DNA of 64,000 nt from positions 62,001-126,000 of the forward strand of contig NZ_JAEMHL010000009.1 in assembly GCF_016458305.1 (NCBI RefSeq). Direction: 5' to 3'. The stretch is from Geomonas anaerohicana. GTDB lineage: Bacteria; Desulfobacterota; Desulfuromonadia; Geobacterales; Geobacteraceae. The notes under the pieces are model-generated. The model searched no databases and had not been told where the DNA came from. It saw nothing but the letters and a program-made list of their open reading frames with translations. The translations under genes and the position numbers were made by a program. Positions 63,956 through 64,000 of the stretch are shown here, piece after piece. Position 1 is the stretch's first letter. Every line of letters starts with the position of its first letter.

Positions 63956-63971
63956 TGCAACCCAGATGCCA
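63956..63971 (-). promoter_or_regulatory. Sigma-54 promoter of the fliL-flhB operon
   Basis: The minus strand reads TGGCAT, five bases, TTGCA: a full match to the RpoN consensus. Transcription would begin near 63945, about 45 bases before the fliL start. Nothing else is recognisable between it and the right edge. Confidence 0.85.
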
Positions 63972-64000
63972 GATCGGTAGCGCCGCGCCAGATAAGCCTT

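Overview
The window is about 64 kb of GC-rich (roughly 60 percent or more) bacterial chromosome. A multiheme c-type cytochrome, several sigma-54 activators and sigma-54 promoter candidates, anaerobic-type cobalamin genes with a BzaF-type benzimidazole synthase, and Geobacter-like families (DUF2845, a GAPDH with an N-terminal extension, PiT-DUF47) together suggest a member of the Geobacteraceae (Geobacter/Geomonas/Citrifermentans type). That placement is inference from gene content. Coding density is high. Gaps between genes are often filled by short GC-rich palindromic repeats. I saw no tRNA, rRNA, CRISPR array, prophage or transposase gene.

Layout. 0-5 kb: a leftward group with a PpiC-type lipoprotein, a secreted prenyltransferase-fold repeat protein and a multiheme cytochrome behind a candidate sigma-54 promoter. 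5-14 kb: comF, a LUD-domain protein, an Fe-S flavoprotein, gpmI, nadD-rsfS-rlmH, and proB-proA. 14-27.5 kb: PiT phosphate transporter with its DUF47 partner, radC, a candidate sRNA, a DUF1318 lipoprotein with a large AsmA/YdbH-like protein, a long GAPDH, small membrane proteins and a K+ channel. 27.6-35 kb, rightward: a GntR regulator, selA, ispD-ispF, glnS and cysS.

35-38.3 kb holds the most unusual block. A 760-residue protein fuses ferredoxin clusters, an [FeFe]-hydrogenase-like domain and a sigma-54 activator module. A shared 20-bp palindrome lies over its own -35 box and again about 130 bp upstream of a sigma-54 promoter that drives a tiny ribbon-helix-helix gene. A candidate sRNA or attenuator lies just upstream. 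38-41.6 kb is sparse: a transglutaminase-like protein, small ORFs and a 21-bp tandem repeat.

41.6-51 kb is a single leftward cobalamin operon: riboswitch, cobU-cobT-cobS-cobC-cbiA-bzaF-cbiM-cbiN-cbiQ-cbiO. It combines nucleotide-loop assembly, lower-ligand synthesis and cobalt uptake. A 131-bp palindromic insertion has split the riboswitch leader, leaving a 37-bp duplication of the aptamer 5' end.

51-64 kb: engB, an HDOD protein, a sigma-54 two-component pair, an alpha-glucan phosphorylase, and a leftward flagellar export and switch operon (fliL-M-N-O-P-Q-R-flhB) behind a near-consensus sigma-54 promoter at the right edge.
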